In this document: positions 48,601-64,000 of the stretch, in pieces
Layout of the letters: every line of letters starts with the position of its first letter
How positions within the stretch are numbered: the first letter of the stretch is position 1
NCBI GenBank assembly: GCA_034231615.1
Contig: CM067310.1
Location: 2,958,510 to 3,022,509 of the forward strand
DNA from: Meghimatium bilineatum
Taxonomy: Eukaryota; Mollusca; Gastropoda; Stylommatophora; Philomycidae
Length of the DNA stretch: 64,000 nt
Direction of reading: 5' to 3'
Program-made: the position numbers and the translations under genes
Notes under the pieces: model-generated
Databases searched by the model: none
What the model saw: the letters and a program-made list of their open reading frames with translations, nothing else
Told to the model about the DNA's origin: nothing

Positions 48601-49373
48601 AGTTTCTGTTGATAAGTCACGAGAAGGCCTCGGTAGAGCGGATGTTTACCTTTAGCTATCTAGTCTTTCTCCTCCGTGACCAGAAATCTATTGATCAAAT
48701 ATAAGCCTAATGTTTTCCTTTATAAGTTTAAAGATATAACCTGTCTTTCTTAATTGTGATCAGCTTTCCTAATGATAATTGTCTCTCTTTCTCTTCAGCG
48801 GTGTACCTGACGACACTTCTCACCTTGAGTACGATGTCTGTCCTGAGTTCTGGAGTCGTCATGAACATGATTCACCACGAAACAGACAAACCTGTACCAG
48901 TCTGCCTCAGATGGTTAGTCTGTTGCAGACTACGGCATATCAGAAAACAGCTCAACAAGGGAAGAGTCCACAAAAGAAGTAGTTTTCGTAAATCCAGACA
49001 TCAGGAGCAGCATAGTCCTCCGGAAGATAACCCTGAAGATTATACAGAAAAGTTATGGTCAGACCACGAGTTCAACAACGAGAAACACTCAGGCTACGAG
49101 AATGAAATTATCCAGATGTTTTCAGATTCTGACTGCGCAAACACTGACCAACATCAAATTGGTACTCAGGAATCCAGCATAGACGCCAAACATGTGCATC
49201 ACAATTTCACACAATTTGAAGGTAGACAAAAAGCTGAAAGATGCCCAGATGAGTGGTCACTAATCACGTGGGTGGACGTTGGAAGTGCTGTAGACACTTT
49301 ACTTTTCTGGGTATTTCTGGGATTTACTGTAACGTCTACAATGATTGTACTGATATTATTTTCTGCCCCGTAA
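27559..49373 (+). CDS. Nicotinic-type Cys-loop ligand-gated ion channel subunit, complete, 8 exons
   Basis: Join 27559-27625, 35035-35177, 36959-37003, 40019-40128, 41327-41522, 44989-45100, 46805-47038, 48799-49373: 1482 nt, 493 aa plus stop, all phases consistent. Signal peptide at 1-22. Extracellular domain: loop D NWCDEFLHW (Trp87), loop A WLPDLLVEN (114-121 region) and the Cys loop C156-x13-C170 with YPFD. M1 begins at RTFYVLN (about 239). M2 is GEKMALAVTVLLSFTV (268-283), with Glu at -1' and 20', the signature of a cation-selective channel. M3 is in exon 8, then an acidic intracellular loop, with M4 to the C-terminus. There is no vicinal Cys pair in loop C (GPYYYPSTY), and Glu replaces the loop A Tyr. 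It is thus a non-alpha or orphan-ligand subunit of the plasma membrane. The ligand is unknown. Confidence 0.94.
27683..27800. repeat. 22-bp tandem repeat
   Basis: Five copies of CATAACATGTGGCGTTGTTT, starting about 60 bases after channel exon 1. Confidence 0.93.
27900..28065. repeat. 40-bp tandem repeat
   Basis: Four copies around TTAAACATATCCGATATCA. Confidence 0.95.
28165..28555. repeat. 27-29 bp repeat carrying a consensus 5' splice site in each unit
   Basis: Fourteen units of TGCGGGTAAGTATATCTTTT-type sequence. All but one have GGGTAAGTAT, and six are preceded by a pyrimidine run and CTAG. Channel intron 1. Confidence 0.96.
28680..28905 (+). mobile_element. LINE RNase H fragment
   Basis: RSAWGFTAQCAGKTIRKESG and AFAVTASSMVM match the RNase H domain of the copy at 38095-38857 (RSSWAFTAQRWGETIREESG). 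Confidence 0.85.
28906..29609. other. Channel intron 1, nothing recognised
   Basis: Two related blocks near 29080-29110 and 29190-29225 (GTACTATAAGGA/GTGCTATATGAA) suggest an old duplication. Confidence 0.4.
29610..29892. repeat. 46-bp tandem repeat
   Basis: Six copies around GTTGTAGGTCCTTGAAAGCT. Confidence 0.95.
30252..30480. repeat. Simple and short tandem repeats
   Basis: (GGAT)n at 30252-30292, then GATA/GGTA-rich sequence with a 40-bp block repeated twice at 30400-30475. Confidence 0.85.
30690..31170. repeat. 21-bp tandem repeat
   Basis: About 14 tight copies of GAGTGGACGGCAAGTCGTTAT and diverged copies to 31170. Because 21 is a multiple of three it gives long false ORFs on both strands. 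Confidence 0.96.
31622..31690 (-). mobile_element. tRNA-like SINE head
   Basis: The minus strand has GCGCATCAGTGGTTTAGAAA (A-box region) and TGGTTCAAATCCCA (B box). Confidence 0.6.
31722..31888 (+). mobile_element. SINE-2 copy
   Basis: GGATGTGTTGGGCCATTGGC to (GAA)n at 31872-31886. Confidence 0.9.
31890..32110. repeat. Degenerate 24-bp tandem repeat
   Basis: Copies of TTTATCCAATCCACTAATAC. Confidence 0.85.
32111..33544. other. Channel intron 1, mostly unrecognised
   Basis: (AT)n at 32984-33004 and a 12-bp repeat AAAGATAATACT at 33098-33136. The ORF near 32351-32686 shows no domain. Confidence 0.45.
33545..33828 (-). mobile_element. tRNA-derived SINE with intact B box
   Basis: On the minus strand, a tRNA-like head with AGTTGATAGTGAGC and the exact B box GGTTCGAAACC, then a body of about 200 bp ending in CTTTACCTTTT. 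Confidence 0.85.
33880..34210. repeat. Irregular tandem repeat with a SINE fragment inside
   Basis: Copies of AAGTTTTCAGTCAAACGTTT. 33955-34065 interrupts them with a diverged SINE-1-like block (CGCCTTTTAGGCCTAGCACA). Confidence 0.8.
34280..34590 (+). mobile_element. Possible LINE 3' end
   Basis: RTRWVEKINET and a terminal RLTAQAK resemble the 3' end at 15040-15240; weak. Confidence 0.4.
34600..34705. repeat. GATA/GGAT simple repeats
   Basis: Interrupted ATAGATAGATGAATGGATGG-type sequence. Confidence 0.85.
35035..35177 (+). CDS. Channel subunit exon 2 (N-terminal helix and first strand)
   Basis: The acceptor is AATTTTCAG and the donor CTG/GTTAGT (phase 0). Contains DVSRLHSDLFRNYRREIPPV and ends FLLMIHDL, matching the LxxxLxxxYxxxxRPV and ...xIxDVDE segments that open nicotinic subunits. 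Confidence 0.92.
35283..35453 (+). mobile_element. SINE-2 copy with target-site duplication
   Basis: Inserted in a 23-bp array. GAATGACATAG occurs immediately before the element and again right after its (GAA)n tail. Confidence 0.92.
35460..35733. repeat. 23-bp/19-bp tandem repeat
   Basis: Copies of CGCAGGATTGAATGATAAGA. One copy lies on the other side of the SINE at 35272. Confidence 0.95.
35745..36125 (-). mobile_element. LINE 3' fragment
   Basis: KIETARCREN-type and RIPRRKWIEGVTADLR on the minus strand match the 14815-15290 copy. RT C-terminal sequence continues to about 36125. Confidence 0.7.
36185..36345. repeat. 13-bp tandem repeat
   Basis: About 12 copies of CAAGATTGTGTTT. Confidence 0.97.
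36420..36600 (-). mobile_element. LINE fragment
   Basis: The minus strand reads LLYRSETWTSYY-like RT C-terminal sequence; decayed. Confidence 0.5.
36755..36865. repeat. About 31-bp repeat
   Basis: Four copies around GACATATGCATATACCATC. Confidence 0.85.
36959..37003 (+). CDS. Channel subunit exon 3 (45-nt exon)
   Basis: Exactly 45 nt, phase 0 on both sides, CTATCAG acceptor and GTG/GTAAGT donor. Encodes DMKNQVLTTSGWLNV, equivalent to the DEKNQ-LTTNVWLK segment; the exon size is the one usual for this position in nicotinic receptor genes. Its 3' part together with the donor has been amplified into the array that follows directly. Confidence 0.93.
36976..37570. repeat. 43-bp minisatellite built from channel exon 3 and its donor
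   Basis: About 12 tight and two diverged copies. Each holds the last 27 bases of exon 3 (AACAACGAGTAGATGGTTG...) and the first 16 intron bases, GTAAGTTAAATTAAAC. Confidence 0.97.
37785..37905 (+). mobile_element. SINE body fragment
   Basis: CACCCTGAACATGAC through CTTTATCACA to CCTCCCTGCAAG matches the body of the tRNA-SINE at 51270-51480. Confidence 0.65.
38095..38857 (+). mobile_element. 5'-truncated LINE with RNase H domain, target-site duplication
   Basis: Reads to 38685 as one frame: IVIYTDGSVERHIRSSWAFT, SLTIEILAVTKALQWV, ACILSDSMNM and FVPGLAGVRGNERNLV. The first three RNase H acidic residues (D, E, D) are present, but the final NERAD Asp is lost. Stops follow, then EHLWTCPEC and an (ACTA)n tail. 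ATTCAGCACT flanks both ends. Confidence 0.92.
38985..39715 (+). mobile_element. Decayed LINE RT C-terminus
   Basis: FHYLGNII-like, RRIELAKQV, then from 39370 CVYIED*R*RE...LLQEIKIQQIKYC and the shared 3' end SKRRWHLMMM with (GAT)n. An internal part is missing. Confidence 0.75.
40019..40128 (+). CDS. Channel subunit exon 4 (loops D and A)
   Basis: The acceptor is CTCTGACAG and the donor AATAC/GTAAGT (phase 2). Encodes NWCDEFLHWNSSEYGGVE and VWLPDLLVEN, the canonical W-x-D...L-x-W and VWxPD strands. The aromatic residue normally found four residues after the loop A Asp is Glu. Confidence 0.92.
40482..41108. repeat. 33-bp minisatellite
   Basis: About 19 copies of CGTCCTGCCAGGGATGTAAT plus CACAGGATCATCA. 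An 11-codon unit, so it is open on both strands (SRPARDVITGS/GRDDPVITSLA). Confidence 0.96.
41135..41216. repeat. 18-bp tandem repeat
   Basis: Four to five copies of AGATCTATTGACCTATTC, about 110 bases before channel exon 5. Confidence 0.93.
41327..41522 (+). CDS. Channel subunit exon 5 (Cys loop, loop B)
   Basis: The acceptor is TTTAACAG and the donor GTACAG/GTGTGT (phase 0). It carries CEVNIGKYPFDYQKC, the diagnostic 13-residue Cys loop, then KFLTWMHTNKTLDVQ, in which the loop B Trp is kept but the usual TYD that follows is MHT. Confidence 0.95.
41523..42004. other. Channel intron 5, G-rich tracts and 19-bp repeat
   Basis: G runs at 41658-41667 and 41690-41790. Four copies of TTATGGATGTGAAGTTGTT at 41857-41935. 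Confidence 0.7.
42005..42301 (+). mobile_element. SINE-1 copy (full length)
   Basis: GTGTGTTGCCGGGGCCTGAA to (GAA)n at 42287-42301. The best-preserved copy here. Confidence 0.94.
42302..43139. other. Channel intron 5, unrecognised
   Basis: An A-run at 42372-42391. A plus-strand ORF at 42568-42840 has a hydrophobic C-terminal half but no domain, start context or conserved flanks that I can point to. Confidence 0.4.
43140..43245. repeat. 27-bp tandem repeat
   Basis: Four copies of CATAACTCTCCGATGTGTGG. Confidence 0.95.
43378..43415 (+). mobile_element. SINE-1 5' end, truncated at an array
   Basis: GTGTGTTGCCTTGGCCCAAA and GGGAAGCAATGAATAGC match the first 40 bases of SINE-1; the array begins where the element would continue. 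Confidence 0.75.
43413..44262. repeat. 38-bp minisatellite
   Basis: About 22 copies of GCACTGTTATCTTCATGTAA plus TGAGCTCTCGGTGTGGGA, with two copies carrying a CCTCCTTTAACGCCC variant. Confidence 0.96.
44340..44640 (+). mobile_element. I/Nimb-like LINE 3' end
   Basis: LEHIKRQQIKWFSHASRLP, HRHDGYKARGRSC and ISRELFYS; the same family as 62050-62760. Confidence 0.88.
44989..45100 (+). CDS. Channel subunit exon 6 (loop C region)
   Basis: The acceptor is TTTATAG and the donor ACAG/GTTAGT (phase 1). Encodes NGEWDIISAVAGPYYYPSTY; the GEWD motif is typical, but the alpha-type CC pair is absent. Confidence 0.9.
45101..45339. other. Channel intron 6, nothing recognised
   Basis: Unique sequence. Confidence 0.4.
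45340..45830 (-). mobile_element. LINE 3' region
   Basis: (AATC)n at 45340-45348. The minus strand has KWLLEQRAEHLWECPT-type sequence at 45640-45690, like the copy at 52830-53330. Confidence 0.65.
46245..46525 (+). mobile_element. SINE-1 copy (diverged)
   Basis: GTGTGCTGCCGGGACTTGGG through GCCATGCTGAACTCG to (GAA)n at 46513-46526. Confidence 0.88.
46607..46780. mobile_element. Pogo/Tigger-like MITE, copy 2
   Basis: TA-CAGTGGAATCCCTCTATA start and TTGTTATAACGGGATTTGACTA end. Same layout as 22317-22500; lies about 25 bases before channel exon 7. Confidence 0.75.
46805..47038 (+). CDS. Channel subunit exon 7 (M1-M2)
   Basis: Encodes M1 and the pore-lining M2 (GEKMALAVTVLLSFTV... EVMP). Acceptor TTTATACAG, donor CTTG/GTGAGT, phase 1 on both sides. 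A second identical donor lies 33 bases on, in frame, and would add 11 residues before M3. A pogo-like MITE ends only about 25 bases upstream of the exon. Confidence 0.95.
47039..47085 (+). repeat. Duplicated 5' splice site of channel exon 7
   Basis: TCTCTATTCTTG/GTGAGTATTT is repeated 33 bases on. A third copy is at 47558-47580, beyond a LINE insertion. Confidence 0.95.
47090..47545 (+). mobile_element. LINE 3' end with (ACTA)n tail
   Basis: LTYGSESWKSTQATDNKLNS, FESKCLRKLMNIKWSDFVAN and RRWTYLGHILRLDVNR, then RKIGRPKTTRKN and a CAACTAACTAACTAA tail. Separates copies 2 and 3 of the duplicated splice donor. Confidence 0.9.
47581..48798. other. Channel intron 7 remainder
   Basis: 48004-48047 repeats the motif GGTCAAAGGGCATGAGCCC also seen at 16891. 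A 16-bp repeat GAGTCTTTGGAGAGAT lies at 48105-48205. Otherwise nothing recognised. Confidence 0.6.
48799..49373 (+). CDS. Channel subunit exon 8 (M3, cytoplasmic loop, M4, stop)
   Basis: The acceptor is CTCTTCAG. Encodes M3 (AVYLTTLLTLSTMSVLSS), a loop of about 120 residues with VCLRWLVCCRLR next to the membrane and many acidic and His residues, the pre-M4 segment ITWVDVGSAVDTLLFWVF, and M4 ending LILFSAP then TAA. No AATAAA is obvious in the next 100 bases. Confidence 0.94.
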
Positions 49374-49524
49374 ATATAATCTAAAGAAAAAAGTCTTAAT
49401 GACAGCATATACTTATATTTTTACTAGATTTTGCTTGTCAGATAATGATGATAAAATAATTGTGATAGCTGTGAGCAGGTATCTGTTGACGGATCATAGC
49501 ATTTCTGACCAAAATACAAGTTCT

Positions 49525-50170
49525 TTTCAGTTGTGTAACTGAGGCGATAATCAGACTTTTCAGTTGTGTAACTGAGGCGATACTCAGACTTCTCAGATGT
49601 GTAACTGAGGCGATACTCAGACGTGTAACTGAGGCGATACTCAGACGTGTAACTGAGGCGATACTCAGACGTGTAACTGAGGCGATACTCAGACTTCTCA
49701 GATGTGTAACTGAGGCGATACTCAGACGTGTAACTGAGGCGATACTCAGACTTCTCAGATGTGTAACTGAGGCGATACTCAGACTTCATAGATGTGTAAC
49801 TGAGGCGATACTCAGACTTCTCAGTTGTGTAACTGAGGCGATACTCAGACTTCTCAGTTGTGTAACTGAGGCGATACTCAGACGTGTAACTGAGGCGATA
49901 CTCAGACGTGTAACTGAGGCGATACTCAGACTTCTCAGATGTGTAACTGAGGCGATACTCAGACGTGTAACTGAGGCGATACTCAGACTTCTCAGATGTG
50001 TAACTGAGGCGATACTCAGACTTCTCAGATGTGTAACTGAGGCGATACTCAGACTTCTCAGATGTGTAACTGAGGCGATACTCAGACTTCTCAGATGTGT
50101 AACTGAGGCGATACTCAGACTTCTCAGTTGTGTAACTGAGACGACACTCAGACTTCTCAGCTGTGTAACT
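49525..50170. repeat. 33/22-bp minisatellite downstream of the channel gene
   Basis: Units GTGTAACTGAGGCGATACTC plus AGACTTCTCAGAT (33 bp) mixed with a 22-bp form lacking the TTCTCAGAT part. The long minus-strand frame (SEYRLSYT...) is a by-product of the unit length. Confidence 0.95.
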
Positions 50171-50449
50171 GAAATGACACACGAGATCACAGGTTGTCTG
50201 AGGCATGGATGTGATAGGAGGTTTATATAGATGCATGTTTAGTCGCCAAAAATGATACACAGGCTCACAGAAGGTTGTTGGAAGCATGGATGTGTTTGGG
50301 GGTTTATATAGATGCATTTTTAGTCTCTGAAAGGAAGACTGTCTCTTGTGTTGCTAATAAGTTCAGTTGATGACTTCTCTTTGTGCAACAGTGACAACCC
50401 ATCCAAAAATTTCTCTCTTTGTCTTCCTCTGTCTCTTCAAATATTATCT
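50171..50449. other. Intergenic, short duplication
   Basis: A 70-bp block around GGTTTATATAGATGCAT occurs twice (50217-50240, 50301-50325). Confidence 0.6.
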
Positions 50450-50720
50450 TATAGCTGAGGTTAGAACAAGAACTACAAGAGTTAATAATAATTTCAAATA
50501 CCTAGGATCCTGAATATGCAGTTATGGAAAATCAAAATTGAATTAAAGATAAGGTTGGAGATTACTTTAAGTGTCCTGTCACGACTAAATCTAATATGGA
50601 AAATCAACATCAACTGTGAAGTAAAGATACAAATTTATACCACACTAGCAATTTTCTCTATAAGACAAGAGTGCATGTGTGGGCAAAAATCAATCTCAAT
50701 GGGCTGATAAATTTCTAACA
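50450..50720 (+). mobile_element. LINE RT C-terminal fragment
   Basis: NNNFKYLGS then KIELKIRLEITLSVLSRLN and IWKININCEVKIQIYTTLA; matches 61970-62040. Confidence 0.8.
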
Positions 50721-51130
50721 TCAATTTTTCATGGCATTCTCTACCATTGTCTTTTTAACTATTCTACATTTTTCAGGGTTTTTTTATACCTTTGATTTTT
50801 TCTGGAATTTTTTCTACCTCTTTTTTACACTTCTTCAGGGCTTTTTCTATATTTTTTTTCTATCTTTTCTACACTTTTTCTGGGCTTTTTTTCAACTTTT
50901 TCTACCCAAAAAGCGAATACTTTTCATCTTTTTCTATTTACATTAATTTATATATTTGCTTTTATTAGAACATTTCCACACATCTATATACTAAGTCGTC
51001 GTGTGCGCCAAGTCCAAACTCTGCGCCAGTGGATAAAAATGTGTGCACTAGTGCACAGCTTAGCAGGACAGTGTGCACAGCTTAGTGGGAACAGTGCTCA
51101 CTAGTGCACAGCTTAGCAGGAACAGTGTGC
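50721..51130. other. Intergenic, T-rich and short repeats
   Basis: T-rich 50740-50950, then three copies of GTGCACTAGTGCACAGCTTA-type sequence at 51037-51140. Confidence 0.6.
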
Positions 51131-51134
51131 ACTA

Positions 51135-51230
51135 GTGCTATTTAAAGCATTGTACGGTTATGAGAGTTGGACACTCACTGCAGATATTGAGAGATGGTTA
51201 CAGGCCTTCGAGTGCACGGCGAATTTTGCG
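51135..51230 (+). mobile_element. Small LINE fragment
   Basis: ALYGYESWTLTADIERWLQA matches the YGCETWTL block. Confidence 0.75.
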
Positions 51231-51269
51231 CATTTACTATACAGTGTTTATTTTAGTTTTTTTTTTACT

Positions 51270-51480
51270 ATAGAGTATGGCGTATGGCCGAGAGGTTAGA
51301 GCTTTGGTCTCACACTAGTGAGATCTAGATTTTGATCCCTGGTAAGGACTGGGTTTTTTTCTGTCAGAGGGTAAATTAAAAAACTCACCCTGTACATGAC
51401 ACTGCGACAGAAAGAACATGCAGCCTTTATCACAGCTACAAATTCCCTCCCTGCAACTCCTTAACGAGAAACATGCAGTA
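51270..51480 (+). mobile_element. tRNA-derived SINE
   Basis: The head GGCGTATGGCCGAGAGGTTA looks like a Ser/Leu tRNA A-box region; TTTTGATCCCTGG is the B box. The body of about 130 bp ends in CCTCCCTGCAACTCC. Confidence 0.85.
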
Positions 51481-51599
51481 TTTGGCATTTTGACTATAGA
51501 GATAATAAAAGAAATATGTACGTAAACAATCAAGTAAGGAATCCAGCATGTACACAAGAATCACTACGTTCAATGGCAAAACAACAAAAACATGTGCTG

Positions 51600-51760
51600 C
51601 TGACATGATTCTCTGTCCACACAAAAATGGTACACGTCGAAGAAGCTGATGTGACCAGAGAATCATGGACAGATAATTTCAGAAACTGGACAGGTCAAGA
51701 CTTTTTTCATACGAATTCGAATAACTGATGATAGAAATCATTGGTAGACTCTGTTGATGC
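51600..51760 (+). mobile_element. RTE-like LINE 3' fragment
   Basis: ESWTDNFRNWTGQDFF matches the DNIKEWTGQDISKL end of 19745-20070. Confidence 0.7.
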
Positions 51761-52005
51761 ATCTAATGTAGTACCCCTATATCTAATGTAGTACCCCTAT
51801 ATCTAATGTAGTACCCCTATATCTAATGTAGTACCCCTACATCTAATGTAGTACCCCTACATCTAATGTAGTACCCCTAAATCTAATGTAGTACTACCTA
51901 CATATAATGTAGTACTCCCTACATCTAATGTAGTACCCCTACATATAATGTAGTACTTCCTACATATAATGTAGTACTTCCTACATATAATGTAGTACCC
52001 CTACC
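51760..52005. repeat. 20-bp tandem repeat
   Basis: About 12 copies of ATCTAATGTAGTACCCCTAT. Confidence 0.96.
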
Positions 52006-52169
52006 ACCCTGATGGGTTGGGTTTATGAATGAATAAATGAATGAATGAATGAATGAATGAATTTTAGAAAAAAATGACAACATATCATATTATTTTTTGA
52101 ACCAAGATTTAATTAAAAAAAATACACATTTATTTATTTTAAAATGTATACATATCTGTTCATGCACCG

Positions 52170-52830
52170 ATACACACCAACAAGGAGTCTTGTTCATGCA
52201 CCGATACACACCAACAAGGAGTCTTGTTCATGCAGTGATACACACCAACAAGGAGTCTTGTTCATGCATTGATACACACCAACAAGGAGTCTTGTTCATG
52301 CAGTGATACACACCAACAAGGAGTCTTGTTCATGCAGTGATCCAAACCAATGAGGAGTCTTGTTCATGCAGTGATACACACCAACAAGGAGTCTTGTTCA
52401 TGCAGTGATACACACCAACAAGGAGTCTTGTTCATGCATTGATACACACCAACAAGGAGTCTTGTTCATGCAGTGATACACACCAACAAGGAGTCTTGTT
52501 CATGCATTGATACACACCAACAAGGAGTCTTGTTCATGCAGTGATACACACCAACAAGGAGTCTTGTTCATGCAGTGATACACACCAACAAGGAGTCTTG
52601 TTCATGCAGTGATCCAAACCAATGAGGAGTCTTGTTCATGCATTGATACACACCAACAAGGAGTCTTGTTCATGCAGTGATCCAAACCAATGAGGAATCT
52701 TGTTCATGCATTGATACACACCAACAAGGAGTCTTGTTCATGCAGTGATCCAAACCAATGAGGAGTCTTGTTCATGCAGTGATACACACCAACAAGGAGT
52801 CTTGTTCATGCATTGATACAAACCTGAGAA
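52170..52830. repeat. 34-bp minisatellite
   Basis: About 19 copies of CAACAAGGAGTCTTGTTCAT with the variant CCAAACCAATGAGG at intervals. Confidence 0.96.
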
Positions 52831-53330
52831 TCTTATTTCCTGATTAAGAACAAGCATCACAACACTGAGGACATTCCCATATATGCTCTGCTTGCTGTTC
52901 AGTCAGCCATCTAAAAGTGTATAAGCTCAGTGTCCTAGTCAGTTTCTGATTACACATTCTTCTGATCTTTCCAGAGAGGGAGCACTTTCTCCCATCACTT
53001 CTAGTCACTCCCATTTCTACCATTCTCAGAATATATACATTGTCTCCTATGACCTCCTCCTCATCTTCTTGTTTGGTATCCATGACTGCTCTAATAAATA
53101 CAATCCTGTCTCTTCTTATCTCTGTGCAGTTCACCAAGGAATCTTAATTCTGTCCAGTCTTTACTTCAATCAATCTATACTTTCCTTCGACAACCTCTTG
53201 TTCATCTACCCTAAACGGTTCCCTGCAAGATATTTTTGAAAAGAGAATCATTCCTCATCACGTGGCTAAACCACACGAGTTTGCAATGCCTCACCACTGC
53301 AATGAGATGTTCTTGTTGGCCTGCAAAAGT
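52830..53330 (-). mobile_element. Two LINE 3' fragments
   Basis: 52844-53137 reads CNQKLTRTLSLYTFRWLTEQ then QAEHIWECPQC (RNase H type LINE end). 53150-53330 reads HCKLVWFSHVMRNDSLFKN (RTE-like, the unit that is tandemly amplified at 1022-1528). Confidence 0.82.
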
Positions 53331-53417
53331 ATTTATTTTCCTTCCCATGTTTATGTCGGTTTTAAGGAATTGGTATGCACTTTGGTGAAATATATATCCA
53401 TGGTTTTAACAATCACA

Positions 53418-53423
53418 TTTATT
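53418..53423 (-). promoter_or_regulatory. Candidate polyadenylation signal of the ABCC gene
   Basis: AATAAA on the minus strand about 45 bases downstream of the stop codon. Seen only as a hexamer match. Confidence 0.4.
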
Positions 53424-53465
53424 CTGAACAACCACTCAATTTAAACTTAAAATATCATCCTTGAA

Positions 53466-64000
<10,535 letters not shown>

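Noticed and set aside
49424-50317. 297-codon minus frame with SEYRLSYT repeats
   Set aside because: By-product of a 33/22-bp minisatellite downstream of the channel gene.

Overview
The window is animal nuclear DNA. Genes are spliced with GT-AG introns and the sequence is AT-rich. It is full of LINE fragments, tRNA-type SINEs, DNA-transposon remnants and a very large number of tandem repeats, which I estimate by eye at about a quarter of the 64 kb. A divergent nicotinic-type channel subunit and RTE-, I/Nimb- and hAT-like debris suggest a lophotrochozoan, most likely a gastropod mollusc. That taxonomic guess is an inference.

Three host genes can be reconstructed exon by exon, with splice sites and reading phases that agree at every junction. 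(1) Positions 13-11939, minus strand: the 5' part of a secreted clip-like serine-protease homologue. It has a signal peptide, a six-cysteine clip-like knot, an R/ILDG activation site and the start of a chymotrypsin fold in which the TAAHC box reads TSPVC. The catalytic His is therefore missing. The rest of the gene lies beyond base 1. (2) Positions 27559-49373, plus strand: a complete eight-exon, 493-codon Cys-loop ligand-gated channel subunit of nicotinic type, lacking the vicinal Cys pair and the loop A Tyr. (3) Positions 53466-64000, minus strand: the last seven exons of an ABCC/MRP-type transporter, covering the end of TMD2, all of NBD2 and the stop codon.

Between the genes, 11.9-27.4 kb holds no host gene I can recognise. 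It is transposon debris (a hAT element broken by a SINE, many 3' LINE ends, SINEs, a pogo/Tigger-like MITE) and minisatellites. The introns of all three genes are made of the same material.

The most unusual feature is that many minisatellites start exactly at, or contain, the splice junctions of these genes. In at least six places the tandem unit includes the exon edge with its 5' or 3' splice site: 2.6, 37.0, 47.0, 53.6, 56.1 and 63.0 kb. A seventh array (60.1 kb) starts at the first intron base. Each exon is thus followed or preceded by several to about 30 extra copies of its own splice site. Similar tandem expansions have arisen inside LINE and SINE copies, so local tandem amplification looks like a general habit of this genome.
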